Assembly: GCF_003863365.1 (NCBI RefSeq)
Contig: NZ_RQXT01000003.1
Location: 202,254-266,253 of the forward strand
DNA: 64,000 bases
Direction: 5' to 3'
DNA from: Mesorhizobium tamadayense
GTDB taxonomy: Bacteria; Pseudomonadota; Alphaproteobacteria; Rhizobiales; Rhizobiaceae
In this document: positions 45,232-54,528 of the stretch, one piece after another
Layout: every line of letters begins with the position of its first letter
Numbering within the stretch: position 1 is the stretch's first letter
Notes under the pieces: generated by a model
Database searches by the model: none
Told to the model about the DNA's origin: nothing
Seen by the model: the letters and a program-made list of their open reading frames with translations, nothing else
Made by a program: the position numbers and the translations under genes

Positions 45232-46391
45232 AGATCGCGGTTCTCGGCGGTCTCGGCTTGCAAGGCCGGGCGGCGATCGCCGATCTCGTCGCCAGCGCAG
45301 GTGTCGAAGAAGTCGTCTGCGTCGATACCGCGCCGGACGGGGCGGCTCGGCTTGGCGGCTTGACCGACCTTGGGCGCGTTCGTTTCGTCGTCCCTGAGGG
45401 AGCGATCGGCACGGTGCTGGCCGATGTGCTGACGGGCGTCGACGCGGCCATCGACCTGTTGCCGCAACCGCTGATGCGCGAGGCAGTGCAAGCCGCCATC
45501 GCGACGCAAACGCCGCTGGTCACTACCAACTACAGCAAGGCCATCGCCGATCTCGCTCCGGCGGCGGAAAAGGCCGGCGTTTCAATCATGACCGAATGCG
45601 GGCTCGACCCCGGCATCGACCTTGTGCTTTACGTGCGTGCCGCCCGGCAGTTCGACACCATCACCTCAATCGATTCCTATTGCGGCGGCATCCCCGAGCC
45701 GAAGGCGATCGCCAAGCCGCTGTGCTACAAGGTGAGCTGGAACTTCGACATGGTTCTGGCCAGCCAGAACCGCGACAGCGTGATGATTGAAGACGGTGGG
45801 CGGGTCGAAGTTCCGGCCGGCCGGCAGCACGACAATCACTTTATTCACGAGATCGAAGTCGCGGGCTTGGGCCGCCTGGAAGCCTTCCCCAATGGCGACG
45901 CACTGCATTATGTCGAGATGCTGGCGGCCGCCAAGGAGCTGCGCCGCTCCGGCCGCTATACGCTGCGTTGGCCGGGGTGGTCGGAGTTCTGGGCACCGCT
46001 CAAAGAGCTTGGCTTCCTCTCCGAGGACAAGCTGCCTGGCCTCGGCACCAGCCCACGCGAGTTTCTCGGCCGGCTACTCGGGCCGCAATTGCAATATGGC
46101 GCCGACGAGAAGGACCTTTGCGTGATGCGCAATGTCTTTTCGGGCGCGCAAGGCGGCCGCGGCAAGACGGTGACGTCGGATCTGATCATCGAACGCGACC
46201 TCCAATCCGGCCTGTTCGGCATGAGCCTCGGCGTCGGCTACCCCGCGAGCATCGTGGCGCAGATGCTGGCGCGGGGCGATATCGCCACTTCCGGCCTGCT
46301 CAACCCGCTGCTGCATGTGCCTGACGGCCGCTTTCTCGACCAACTGGCGATGCGCGGCATCCGGGTCACTGAGACGGTCCGTTGGGATTAG
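45228..46391 (+). CDS. Saccharopine dehydrogenase-like NAD(P)-dependent oxidoreductase
   Basis: 387 residues, started at the ATG overlapping the AsnC stop and preceded by AAGGAG. N-terminal Rossmann motif KIAVLGGLGLQGRAAI; C-terminal catalytic domain with TECGLDPGIDLVLY and SYCGGIPEPK, typical of saccharopine/homospermidine-type reductases. Its reaction is unknown: it could release an amino acid from an imported N-substituted conjugate or act on lysine-derived saccharopine. Operon context with an amino acid ABC transporter supports an imported substrate. Confidence 0.82.
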   Translation: MKIAVLGGLGLQGRAAIADLVASAGVEEVVCVDTAPDGAARLGGLTDLGRVRFVVPEGAIGTVLADVLTGVDAAIDLLPQPLMREAVQAAIATQTPLVTTNYSKAIADLAPAAEKAGVSIMTECGLDPGIDLVLYVRAARQFDTITSIDSYCGGIPEPKAIAKPLCYKVSWNFDMVLASQNRDSVMIEDGGRVEVPAGRQHDNHFIHEIEVAGLGRLEAFPNGDALHYVEMLAAAKELRRSGRYTLRWPGWSEFWAPLKELGFLSEDKLPGLGTSPREFLGRLLGPQLQYGADEKDLCVMRNVFSGAQGGRGKTVTSDLIIERDLQSGLFGMSLGVGYPASIVAQMLARGDIATSGLLNPLLHVPDGRFLDQLAMRGIRVTETVRWD

Positions 46392-46501
46392 GAGTTTTCG
46401 AGCGGTAGTCGCCGCCGGCATCGGCACTGCTGCTCAAAAAGCACCCCGAAGGGTGGAACACCAACGACAGAATGGAACAACAAATCAAGGAGGAATGCCC
46501 A

Positions 46502-47290
46502 ATGAAGATTGCCAAGCTTTTCATCGCCGGACTTGCGCTCGCCGGGCTCACCACTGCTGCCAGTGCGGGAACCCTGGACGACATCACCAAGCGCGGCGAA
46601 CTGCGCGTCGCCGTGCAGACGCAAGGACCGCCCTTCTCGCTTGTTGGTGCGGCCGGCGAACGCACCGGCAGTTCGGTCGAACTTGCCGAACTGATGGCCA
46701 AGGAAATGGGCGTCAAGATCACCTTCCTCGACTTCGACTGGGACGGGTTGATCCCGGCACTGCTTTCGGGCAAGGCCGATCTGCTGGTCGCCGACATGAC
46801 GCCGACGCTGGCGCGCGGCATGAAAGTCGCCTTCACGACGCCTTACATGTATACGGGTAGCACCGTCTTCACCAAGGCCGACAGCAAGTTCAAGACCACC
46901 GAGGACTGCAAGGCCAAGGGCACCAAGATTGCCGTGCTGTTGGGTGCCACCGGCGAGAAGGAAGCCAAGACCGCCTTCCCCGATGCCGACATCAAGAGCT
47001 ACAAGGGCGGCGGTCCGCTGCTGCTCGACGCCGTCAATAACGGCCAGGCAGATTGCGGCGTCAACGACATCTCGGCGGTCAAGGGTCAGTCGACCGCCTA
47101 TCCGGCCGGCAGCTTCACCATCATGCCCGACCTCCTGTCGAAGGAGCCGCTTGCGTTCGCCACACGCTATGACGAGCCGGACCTGCTGGTCTGGATGAAC
47201 CTGTTCCTCAGCCAGGTCAGCATCGACGGCCGCCTGCAGAAGAACCTCGACTACTGGGTCAATTCCGACGCCTGGAAGAAAGACCATTAA
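46502..47290 (+). CDS. Polar amino acid ABC transporter substrate-binding protein
   Basis: 262 residues; ATG at 46502 after AAGGAGGAATGCCCA (an upstream in-frame ATG at 46472 lacks this site). Signal peptide of about 22 residues ending ASAG. Family segments: LDDITKRGELRVAVQTQGPPFS, VDLLVADMTPTLARG-type loop (here DLLVADMTPTLARGMKVAFTTPY near 90-115), and DAVNNGQADCGVNDISAVK. It binds an amino acid or derivative in the periplasm. Confidence 0.9.
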   Translation: MKIAKLFIAGLALAGLTTAASAGTLDDITKRGELRVAVQTQGPPFSLVGAAGERTGSSVELAELMAKEMGVKITFLDFDWDGLIPALLSGKADLLVADMTPTLARGMKVAFTTPYMYTGSTVFTKADSKFKTTEDCKAKGTKIAVLLGATGEKEAKTAFPDADIKSYKGGGPLLLDAVNNGQADCGVNDISAVKGQSTAYPAGSFTIMPDLLSKEPLAFATRYDEPDLLVWMNLFLSQVSIDGRLQKNLDYWVNSDAWKKDH

Positions 47291-47302
47291 GCAGCGATAG
47301 AT

Positions 47303-47344
47303 CCGGGCGGTTTCGCGCGCGCCTGGCGCCGCGAAACCGCCCGG
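47303..47344 (+). repeat. Intercistronic hairpin after the binding-protein gene
   Basis: CCGGGCGGTTTCGCG (47303-47317) pairs perfectly with 47330-47344 (15 bp, 12-nt loop), 12 nt after the binding-protein stop and before the first permease gene. It is the strongest of five such hairpins in the window. No T-run follows. Confidence 0.75.
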
Positions 47345-47380
47345 AATTCGCTTCGTCCGCTTTGGGGAAACCACCTGGCG

Positions 47381-48052
47381 ATGCTCGAAAACTTCAGTTT
47401 CCGCACCATCGTCGAATATCTGCCCCTGTTCGGGCAGGGCCTCATCACGACCGTGTGGCTGTCGGCGTTGTCCTTTGTCGGCGCACTCGCCGTCGGCATC
47501 GTGCTCAGCGCCATGCACCTGCAGCGTGGCTGGCTGTTTCGCGTGCCGGCCAAGGCCTATATCGACGCGGTGCGCGCCACGCCGTTGCTGGCGCAGCTCT
47601 ATTTCCTCTATTTTGGCCTGCCGCGGCTCGGCTTCATCCTGCCCGAGCTCGTCGTCGGCATTCTCGCCTTGTCGCTGAACAGCGGTGCCTATGTCGCCGA
47701 GATCATTCGCGCCGGCATCCTGTCGATCCCACGCGGCCACGCGGAGGCCGGCGTCGCTTCAGGGATGACCTACGTCCAGCGCATGCGCTTGGTCATCCTG
47801 CCGCAAGCGTTCAAGGTAACGATCCCGCCGCTGCTCGGACAGGCGATCGTGTTGGTCAAGGATTCGGCGCTGCTGTCGCTGATCTCGGTCGCCGAATTGA
47901 CGCGCGCTGGCCAGCTGCTCGCCTCCGACCGCTTCATGCCGGCCGAAGGTTTCATCACCATCGCCGCCTTCTATCTGATGCTCTATTACTGCCTCAAGGG
48001 GCTGGCGGCACTGTCCGGACGCTGGCTCGGCCTGGCAGGGGCACGGACATGA
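47381..48052 (+). CDS. Amino acid ABC transporter permease (HisM/GlnP family)
   Basis: 223 residues with five or so transmembrane helices; the family motif [40 protein letters not shown] (landmarks within 105-145) includes the EAA loop. ATG at 47381. It overlaps the second permease start by ATGA. Confidence 0.92.
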   Translation: MLENFSFRTIVEYLPLFGQGLITTVWLSALSFVGALAVGIVLSAMHLQRGWLFRVPAKAYIDAVRATPLLAQLYFLYFGLPRLGFILPELVVGILALSLNSGAYVAEIIRAGILSIPRGHAEAGVASGMTYVQRMRLVILPQAFKVTIPPLLGQAIVLVKDSALLSLISVAELTRAGQLLASDRFMPAEGFITIAAFYLMLYYCLKGLAALSGRWLGLAGART

Positions 48053-48723
48053 TCTGGCAGCAATTGCAAAGCCTTGTCGGCAGCTATCCCCTCGCCGTGC
48101 GCGGCCTCGGCATGACCGTGATGCTGTCGCTGATCAGCCTGGTGCTGGGCACGTTGCTCGGCTTTGGCCTCGGCGTCCTGCGAACCGGCGGCAACAGGCT
48201 GATCAGTACGGCGATCGGCACCTGGGTCGACCTGATCCGTGGCACACCGTTCCTGGTGCAGATCTTCCTGATCTTCTTCATCCTCCCCGAACTCGGCGTC
48301 GAGCTCGACGCCTTTACCGCCGGCATCATCGCGCTGACCAACCTGGCTGCCTGCTTTATCTGCGAGATCGTCGTCGCCGGCATCCGCTCGGTGCCGACCG
48401 GCCAGGTCGAGGCGGCGCTGGCATCGGGCCTGTCACGCTGGCAGCGGATGCGCCAGGTCGTGCTGCCGCAGGCGATGCGCATCGTGCTGCCGCCGCTGGT
48501 CGGGCAATATGTGCTGCTGATCAAGGACTCCTCGGTCGTTTCGGCCATCGGGCTCACCGACCTCACCCGGGTTGGCTGGCTCGTGGTGCAGCGCGTGCCG
48601 AACGGCCTGCTGGTCTTCTTCCTCGTCGGCCTCGGCTATTTCATCGTCTGCTATCCGCTGATCATGCTGGCCCGCCGGCTGGAACGCCGCATGGGCGCGG
48701 CGCATGGCGAGGTGCAGCTGTGA
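48049..48723 (+). CDS. Amino acid ABC transporter permease (second subunit)
   Basis: 224 residues, HisQ/HisM-type; helix [15 protein letters not shown] and EAA loop [21 protein letters not shown]. Start at the ATG overlapping the first permease stop. Pairs with it to form the channel. Confidence 0.92.
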   Translation: MIWQQLQSLVGSYPLAVRGLGMTVMLSLISLVLGTLLGFGLGVLRTGGNRLISTAIGTWVDLIRGTPFLVQIFLIFFILPELGVELDAFTAGIIALTNLAACFICEIVVAGIRSVPTGQVEAALASGLSRWQRMRQVVLPQAMRIVLPPLVGQYVLLIKDSSVVSAIGLTDLTRVGWLVVQRVPNGLLVFFLVGLGYFIVCYPLIMLARRLERRMGAAHGEVQL

Positions 48724-49484
48724 CGTCGCCACTGATTACGAAAGGTCGCACCGGCATGATCGAATTTCGCGGCGTCAACAAATGGTTCGGCGCGCTCAAC
48801 GTGCTGAAGGACATCACGCTCAGCGTCGAGCCGGGCGAGGTGGTCGTCGTTTGCGGCCCGAGCGGCTCGGGCAAGAGCACTTTGATCCGCTGCATCAACG
48901 GCCTGGAGACGATCAGGGACGGCGATCTGGTGGTCGACGGCCGGCGCCTCGGTGATCCCGCCACCAACATGACGCTGCTGCGCGCCGAGATCGGCTTCGT
49001 CTTCCAGTCGTTCAACCTCTACCCGCACAAGACGGCGCTCGAGAACGTGACCCTGGCGCCGATCCATGTGCGCAAGATCCAGCGCGCCGAGGCCGAGAAG
49101 GCCGGGCGCGAGCTACTGGCCAAGGTCGGCCTTGCCGACAAGGTGAATGCCTATCCCGCGCAACTGTCCGGCGGCCAGCAACAACGCGTTGCAATCGCAC
49201 GCTGTCTCGGCATGCGCCCCAAGATCATGCTGTTCGACGAGCCGACCTCGGCGCTCGATCCGGAGATGATCTCGGAGGTGCTGGACGTCATGGTGGCGGT
49301 GGCCGAGGAGGGCATGACGATGATGGTGGTGACCCACGAAATGGGCTTTGCCCGCAAGGTCGCCCAGCGCGTGGTGTTCATGGATGCCGGCGCGATCGTC
49401 GAGAGCGGCACTCCGGAGGAATTCTTCTCCGACCCGAAGACCGACCGCAGCCGCGCCTTCCTGAGCAAGATCCTGCGGCATTAG
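48720..49484 (+). CDS. Amino acid ABC transporter ATP-binding protein (GlnQ/HisP family)
   Basis: 254 residues from a GTG that overlaps the permease stop and has GAGGTG upstream; an ATG at 48756 is an alternative (242 residues). Walker [12 protein letters not shown]-loop [19 protein letters not shown], signature [15 protein letters not shown], Walker [17 protein letters not shown]-loop [11 protein letters not shown]. Last gene of the operon. Confidence 0.93.
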   Translation: MTSPLITKGRTGMIEFRGVNKWFGALNVLKDITLSVEPGEVVVVCGPSGSGKSTLIRCINGLETIRDGDLVVDGRRLGDPATNMTLLRAEIGFVFQSFNLYPHKTALENVTLAPIHVRKIQRAEAEKAGRELLAKVGLADKVNAYPAQLSGGQQQRVAIARCLGMRPKIMLFDEPTSALDPEMISEVLDVMVAVAEEGMTMMVVTHEMGFARKVAQRVVFMDAGAIVESGTPEEFFSDPKTDRSRAFLSKILRH

Positions 49485-49906
49485 GGTCGAGACTCAGTCA
49501 ACTGGCTGCATGCAAATAGGCCGGCTCGAGCAGGCCCGGATAGGCTCTGTTCGATCGCCAGTTTGCGCAGCAGCGCGCCGAGGCCGCGGTGGCGGTCGAT
49601 CCAGGCGGGGCGATCAGCCCCAGCGCGGTGTAGGGGATGATTCTGCGCCCGACTTCCTCGCTGCTGCGGCCGGCCGCCGCCCCATACGCGACCGGAAAGG
49701 TCATCACTATGTGTGGGAAGTCAAGGCGATGATAATCCGGGAACCTCCCGGCGCTGGAAAATTGTGGGCACGGGGTTTGAAGCTTCGCGACTCCCGAATG
49801 GCGCGGACGCCAGCTTTACGATGCTGCCCAACGGAAGCCCGGCTGCAATCGTCGCGCTCCATACAGCTCGCCCGGTGGAATCTCGCGTCTCGGTTGCCTG
49901 TTCCTC
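49485..49906. other. Intergenic region between the amino acid and idonate clusters
   Basis: About 420 bp (the full gap to the lacI gene is 552 bp). The minus strand around 49500-49700 has coding-like composition split over two frames (IIPYTALGLIA, then in the next frame DRHRGLGALLRKLAIEQ), which may be a frameshifted gene fragment. I cannot assign a family. Confidence 0.3.
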
Positions 49907-49922
49907 ATGATATCGATAACAT
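49907..49922. promoter_or_regulatory. LacI/GntR-type operator, copy 1
   Basis: ATGATATCGATAACAT, one mismatch from the perfect palindrome found at 53126 and 55453. It lies 115 bp upstream of the lacI-family start, so autoregulation is likely. Confidence 0.75.
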
Positions 49923-50036
49923 ATACCCGCGATGCGATTCCAGAAGGTGGTGTATGAAGGGGGACAAAGGCCATGTGGCGATGCGTGAGGTATCTGCCCC
50001 GAACCGGCCGGCGCGGCCGACCACTGGAGCAGCATA

Positions 50037-51077
50037 ATGGGCAAGGCCGCATCGTCGAGGCCCATTGAAAGCCAGGCGCCGACGATGGCCGACGTGGCGT
50101 TGCGCGCCGGCGTGTCGGCCATGACTGTTTCGCGCGCCCTGAAAGAGGGGAGCCGGGTTTCCAAGGCCACGCGCGAAAAGATTATGGCTGCCGTCAACGA
50201 GCTTGGCTACGTGCTCGACCAGTCGGCCGGTAGCCTTTCGTCGCGCAAGACAGGTTTTGTCGCGGCGATCGTTCCCTCGATTAACAATTCCAACTTCGCC
50301 GACACGGCACGAGGCATAACCGACGAGTTGGAGAGCACCGGCCTGCAGCTGCTGCTCGGTTACACGGACTACACAGTCGAGAAGGAAGAGAAGCTGATCG
50401 AAGCGATGCTTCGCCGGCGGCCAGAAGGTATTATTCTGACAGGCGGTGCCCATACGGAGCGCGCCCGCAAACTTTTGAAAAGCGCCGGCATTCCAGTGGT
50501 CGAGACCTGGGAGTTGCCGTCAAAGCCTATCGATCAGGTGGTCGGGTTCTCCAACGAGGAAGCTATGGGTCTTCTGGTCAAGACGCTGGCCAGGAAAGGT
50601 TACCGAAAGTTCGGATACATTGGCGGCACGACCTCGCGCGACACGCGTGGCAGCCAGCGACGCGAAGGCTTCGTAAGAGCCATTGAGGAACTCGGTCTAC
50701 CCACTGGCCGCCTCGTTTCCTTCGGCGTTCCGCCCATTTCGATCGAGCAGGGCGGCCAGGCCATCGTCAGTATGCTGGAGCGCTGGCCCGACACCGAGGC
50801 GGTGCTTTGCGTGTCGGATCTTTCAGCCTTCGGCGCACTGATGGAATGCAAGCGCCGCGGCATGAAGGTTCCGCAAGACATCGCGATTGCGGGCTTCGGC
50901 GATTACGAGGTTGCCGCGTTCTGCCATCCCGGGATCACCACCGTAAATGTGGACTGCTACGGCATCGGTCGGCAGGCCGCTCGCAGGCTCATCCAGGTTA
51001 TCCGCGGCGCCGAGAAGAAGCAGGGGCAGGAGATCGTCCTGACCGGTTATCGCGTCGTGGAACGTGAGAGCACCTAA
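50037..51077 (+). CDS. LacI-family regulator of gluconate/idonate genes (GntR/IdnR-like)
   Basis: 346 residues. HTH at about 16-40 (TMADVALRAGVSAMTVSRALKEG) and hinge helix, then a periplasmic-binding-like effector domain (GFVAAIVPSINNSNFADTARGI ... VLCVSDLSAFGALMECKRRGM). The DNA site found three times in the cluster resembles the E. coli GntR/IdnR operator, supporting gluconate or a ketogluconate as effector. Transcribed toward the convergent idnD gene. Confidence 0.88.
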   Translation: MGKAASSRPIESQAPTMADVALRAGVSAMTVSRALKEGSRVSKATREKIMAAVNELGYVLDQSAGSLSSRKTGFVAAIVPSINNSNFADTARGITDELESTGLQLLLGYTDYTVEKEEKLIEAMLRRRPEGIILTGGAHTERARKLLKSAGIPVVETWELPSKPIDQVVGFSNEEAMGLLVKTLARKGYRKFGYIGGTTSRDTRGSQRREGFVRAIEELGLPTGRLVSFGVPPISIEQGGQAIVSMLERWPDTEAVLCVSDLSAFGALMECKRRGMKVPQDIAIAGFGDYEVAAFCHPGITTVNVDCYGIGRQAARRLIQVIRGAEKKQGQEIVLTGYRVVEREST

Positions 51078-51103
51078 GTCCTCGCCGGCTCCGGGCGAAC
51101 GGG

Positions 51104-52135
51104 TCAGAACGCGATCTGCACCTTCATCGATCTGTCTCGATTGCCGGCGATCTCGAAAGCCGCGACCGCTTCGTCGAGTGAATAGATGCCAGTCAAAAGC
51201 GGTTTCACGTCGACGCGGCGCTGGTTGATCAGGTCGACCGCGAGCGCGAACTCGTCGTGGAAGCGGAAGGTGCCGCGCAGCTCGATCTCCTTCGCGACGA
51301 TCTGGTTTTGCGGTATTGAGATATCACCTCCGAGCCCGAGCTGGACCAGCACGCCGCGCGGCTTCAAGACATCAAGGCCCGCCCGGACAGCGCGTTCGTT
51401 GCCAGAGGCCTCGAACATCACATCGAAGCTGCCTTTCTCGATATTATAGGCGCCGAGCTTTTCGCCGTTCGTCGCAACGTTGATCGTGCGGTCGGCGCCG
51501 ATCTCCAGCGCCTTCGCCAGCACGCCGTCCATGACATCGGTGGCGACGATCTCGCGTGCGCCATGAACGCGCGCCGCAAGAATGCAGAGTGCACCGATCG
51601 GTCCGCAACCGGTGACCAAGACACGCTTGCCGAGCAAGGATCCGGCCCGATTGACGGCGTGAAGCGTCACCGCGAAGGGCTCGGCGAAGGCGGCTTCGTT
51701 GATGGAGACCTGGTCGGCAATCTTGTGGCATTGCCACGTCTCGGCGACCAGGCGCTGGCGGAACGCGCCTTGGATATGGGGCATCGGCATGGCGCTGCCG
51801 TAAAAACGCATATTGAGGCACTGGTTCTGCATGCCTTTGAGACAGTACTGGCAGGCATTGCAGGGTCGGCTTGGCGAAATCGCGACGCGGTCGCCGACAG
51901 CCAGTGTGGAAACGCCACTGCCCGTAGCCTTCACCGTGCCGGCAACTTCATGGCCGAGGATCATCGGTTCGCGGAGGCGGACCAGGCCGAATCCGCCGTG
52001 GTTGTAATAATGAAGGTCCGAGCCGCAGATGCCGCCGGCTTCGATGGCGATCTCGACCTGTCCTTCGCCAGGCATGCCGGGATCGGTCTCTTCGATTCTC
52101 AGGTCCTTTGCGGCGTGGATGACGATCGACTTCAT
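51104..52135 (-). CDS. idnD: L-idonate 5-dehydrogenase (zinc MDR family)
   Basis: 343 residues. Catalytic zinc ligands Cys37 (GGICGSDLHYY) and His62 (LGHEVAG); structural zinc cysteines 92, 95, 98 and 106 (CNACQYC...C). NAD-binding VLVTGCGPIGAL. The HYYNHGGFG wording after Cys37 is characteristic of L-idonate 5-dehydrogenases, which give 5-ketogluconate. It forms a minus-strand pair with the hydroxyacid dehydrogenase gene; an operator lies upstream at 53126. Confidence 0.85.
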   Translation of the reverse strand: MKSIVIHAAKDLRIEETDPGMPGEGQVEIAIEAGGICGSDLHYYNHGGFGLVRLREPMILGHEVAGTVKATGSGVSTLAVGDRVAISPSRPCNACQYCLKGMQNQCLNMRFYGSAMPMPHIQGAFRQRLVAETWQCHKIADQVSINEAAFAEPFAVTLHAVNRAGSLLGKRVLVTGCGPIGALCILAARVHGAREIVATDVMDGVLAKALEIGADRTINVATNGEKLGAYNIEKGSFDVMFEASGNERAVRAGLDVLKPRGVLVQLGLGGDISIPQNQIVAKEIELRGTFRFHDEFALAVDLINQRRVDVKPLLTGIYSLDEAVAAFEIAGNRDRSMKVQIAF

Positions 52136-52150
52136 GGCTGGCGTCCCTTC

Positions 52151-53086
52151 TCAGACAACCGACGTCAGCAAGGCCTGGCCACTAAAATGCGCGGCGAGAT
52201 TGTCGCGAACGAGCTGGCCCATGGCTTTGCGGGTTTCCACCGTGCCGCTGGCGTGATGCGGCTGCAAGACGACATTGGAGAGCCTGAGAAAACGCTCGTC
52301 GATGGTCGGCTCGTTCCAGAACACGTCAAGCCCGGCGCCCTTGATGCTGCCCGTTTCCAGCGCCGCAAGCAGCGCCGTCTCGTCGACCGTGCTGCCGCGC
52401 GAAATGTTTATGATGATGCCATCCATACCGAGCGCCGCCAGCACAGCCGCATCGATGATGTTCTTCGTGCCTTCGCCGCCGGCAAGCGTCACGATCAGGA
52501 ACTCGCTTTGCCGCGCCAGCTCGACGAGATCGCCGACAAAGGTATAGGGCAGGTCGTCGCGCTTGCGCAGGTCGAAATAGGCGATGGTGCAGTCAAAGGC
52601 GGCCGCGCGCTTGGCGATCGCCGCGCCGACACGGCCCAGGCCGACAATGCCGAGCCTTTTTCCGCAGACGCGCGTGACCAGCGGCATGTTGCCCTCGCGC
52701 CAGCTGCCGTCGCGAACATAGCTGTCGGCCTGCGGGATCTTGCGTGCCACGGCCAGCAGCAGCCCGATCCCGATATCGGCTACGTCCTCGGTCAGCACAT
52801 CGGGCGTGTTGGTGACGCGGATGCCGTTTTTCCTGGCATAAGCAAGGTCGATGGCGTCGGTGCCGACGCCATAGCAGGAAACGATTTCGAGTTTGGGCAA
52901 CTTCGCCATCAGCGCAGCACTTGCGCCGAGCTCGCCGCGCGTCGCAATGGCACGGATGGCTTCGGAATGGGACGCGATCAGCGCGTCTTTATCCTCGGTC
53001 CGCCAAAGCTTGTGGACGCGATATTTCGCTTCGAGGTCTCCCATGTCCCAATCCGGATAGGGGCCTGTCATCAATATGTCGGTCAC
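52151..53086 (-). CDS. D-2-hydroxyacid dehydrogenase (GhrB/2-ketogluconate reductase-like)
   Basis: 311 residues. NAD(P)-binding GIVGLGRVGAAIAKR at about 145-160; catalytic region INISRGSTVDETALL, with the Glu before WNEPTIDERF and the His in QPHHASGT. In this cluster it may reduce 2-ketogluconate or a hydroxypyruvate-like product. It lies 15 bp upstream of idnD and 40 bp downstream (on the minus strand) of the operator at 53126-53141. Confidence 0.85.
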   Translation of the reverse strand: MTDILMTGPYPDWDMGDLEAKYRVHKLWRTEDKDALIASHSEAIRAIATRGELGASAALMAKLPKLEIVSCYGVGTDAIDLAYARKNGIRVTNTPDVLTEDVADIGIGLLLAVARKIPQADSYVRDGSWREGNMPLVTRVCGKRLGIVGLGRVGAAIAKRAAAFDCTIAYFDLRKRDDLPYTFVGDLVELARQSEFLIVTLAGGEGTKNIIDAAVLAALGMDGIIINISRGSTVDETALLAALETGSIKGAGLDVFWNEPTIDERFLRLSNVVLQPHHASGTVETRKAMGQLVRDNLAAHFSGQALLTSVV

Positions 53087-53125
53087 AGCGTTATCTCCTC
53101 CGCGAGGTCACTTTTACCATTGACT

Positions 53126-53141
53126 ATGTTATCGATAACAT
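53126..53141. promoter_or_regulatory. LacI/GntR-type operator, copy 2
   Basis: ATGTTATCGATAACAT, a perfect 16-bp palindrome in the divergent gap between the 2-hydroxyacid dehydrogenase gene (start 53086) and idnO (start 53216). One site can therefore serve two divergent operons. Confidence 0.85.
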
Positions 53142-53215
53142 TCATGTCAATAGGCACTGGCGGTGCAGCGGCGGAAATAATATCCGCTGTCAGGGATGTA
53201 CCTTCGGAGGATCAC

Positions 53216-53983
53216 GTGGGCAGTTCATTGTTCGACTTGACCGGCATGCGGGCGCTGGTCACTGGCTCTGGGCAGGGCATCGGTCTTGCCCTGGCGGAAG
53301 GTCTGGCGCAGCACGGCGCCGAAATCGTACTCAACGGCCGCACCGCCGGGAAGATCGAGGCGGCCGCCGCTGCGCTCTCGGCGAAAGGCTTCAAGGCCAG
53401 CAGCGCCGTCTTCGACGTTACAGATCAGGCAGCCGTCGTCGAGGGCGTCAGCAGGATCGAAGCGACCATTGGTGCGATCGACATTCTCATAAACAATGCC
53501 GGCATGCAGTTCCGCACGCCGCTCGAGGATTTTCCCGCCGATAAATGGGAGCAGCTGCTGCGGACCAACATTTCGAGCGTGTTCTTTGTCGGCCAGGCGG
53601 TGGCGCGGCATATGATCCCGCGACGTCGCGGCAAGATCATCAACATTGCTTCGGTGCAAAGCGAACTGGCGCGAACCAACATCGCGCCCTACACGGCGAC
53701 GAAGGGCGCGGTGCGCAACCTGACCCGCGGCATGTGCGCCGACTGGGCGAAGCACGGCCTGCAGGTGAATTCCATCGCGCCGGGCTATTTCAAGACGCCA
53801 CTCAACCAGGCGCTGGTCGACAATCCCGAATTCTCAGCCTGGCTGACCAACCGCACGCCGGCGGGCCGCTGGGGCGATGTCGACGAACTGGTGGGCGCGG
53901 CAGTGTTTCTGGCCGGCCCCGCTTCATCTTTTGTCAACGGACACACGCTCTATGTCGATGGCGGAATCACGACCTGCCTTTGA
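53216..53983 (+). CDS. idnO: SDR dehydrogenase, gluconate 5-dehydrogenase (5-ketogluconate reductase)
   Basis: 255 residues from the GTG at 53216, preceded by CGGAGG at ideal spacing; the frame is open far upstream, but that part overlaps other genes and is not SDR. Cofactor motif TGSGQGIG (16-23), NNAG at 93-96, catalytic Ser146, Tyr159 and Lys163. PGYFKTPLNQAL is typical of gluconate 5-dehydrogenases. It reduces 5-ketogluconate to gluconate, following IdnD. It overlaps gluconokinase. Confidence 0.85.
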   Translation: MGSSLFDLTGMRALVTGSGQGIGLALAEGLAQHGAEIVLNGRTAGKIEAAAAALSAKGFKASSAVFDVTDQAAVVEGVSRIEATIGAIDILINNAGMQFRTPLEDFPADKWEQLLRTNISSVFFVGQAVARHMIPRRRGKIINIASVQSELARTNIAPYTATKGAVRNLTRGMCADWAKHGLQVNSIAPGYFKTPLNQALVDNPEFSAWLTNRTPAGRWGDVDELVGAAVFLAGPASSFVNGHTLYVDGGITTCL

Positions 53984-54527
53984 GGCTCCGCTCATCGTCG
54001 TGATGGGTGTCAGTGGCTGCGGCAAGACCAGCGTCGGCATCGACATTGCCGCACGGCTTGGCCTTGCCTTCGTCGAAGGCGACACGCTGCACCCGCGCGG
54101 CAATGTCGAGAAGATGTCGCTGGGCATGCCGCTTACCGACGATGATCGCTGGCCGTGGCTCGATGTGGTCGGCGCGGCGCTACGCCAGGCAAGACAGGAA
54201 GGCCGCGGGCTCGTCATAAGCTGCTCGGCCTTGAAGAAATCCTATCGTGATCGCCTTCGCCATGCGGCGGGCGGCCCGGTGTCCTTCGTGTTCCTGGAGG
54301 GATCGCGCGGTATCCTGCAGACCAGGATGGCCGACCGCCGCGGGCATTTCTTTCCGCCGGCCTTGCTCGACACCCAGTTGGCGGCGCTGGAGAATCCGGC
54401 CGGCGAGGAGTTGGTGATCACCGTCGATATCGATGCTGCGGTCGACCGGATCGCCGATCAGGCACTGAACAGGCTTGGCGCGCTCGGCGCCGTAGCCGCT
54501 GCCAAGACCAGGAAAGAGGTACGTTGA
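53952..54527 (+). CDS. gntK: Gluconokinase
   Basis: 191 residues. P-loop GVSGCGKTS at 19-27; EGDTLHPRGNVEKMSLGMPLTDDDRWPWL is the gluconokinase signature region (landmarks at 43-71), and ISCSALKKSYRDRLR follows. It phosphorylates gluconate to 6-phosphogluconate. The start lies within the end of idnO (32-bp overlap); an ATG 6 bp later is equally possible. Confidence 0.92.
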   Translation: MSMAESRPAFEAPLIVVMGVSGCGKTSVGIDIAARLGLAFVEGDTLHPRGNVEKMSLGMPLTDDDRWPWLDVVGAALRQARQEGRGLVISCSALKKSYRDRLRHAAGGPVSFVFLEGSRGILQTRMADRRGHFFPPALLDTQLAALENPAGEELVITVDIDAAVDRIADQALNRLGALGAVAAAKTRKEVR

Positions 54528-54528
54528 G

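Noticed and set aside
51563..53215. Long plus-strand upstream extension of the idnO frame
   Set aside because: It runs antisense through idnD and the 2-hydroxyacid dehydrogenase; the GTG at 53216 with CGGAGG is the sensible start.
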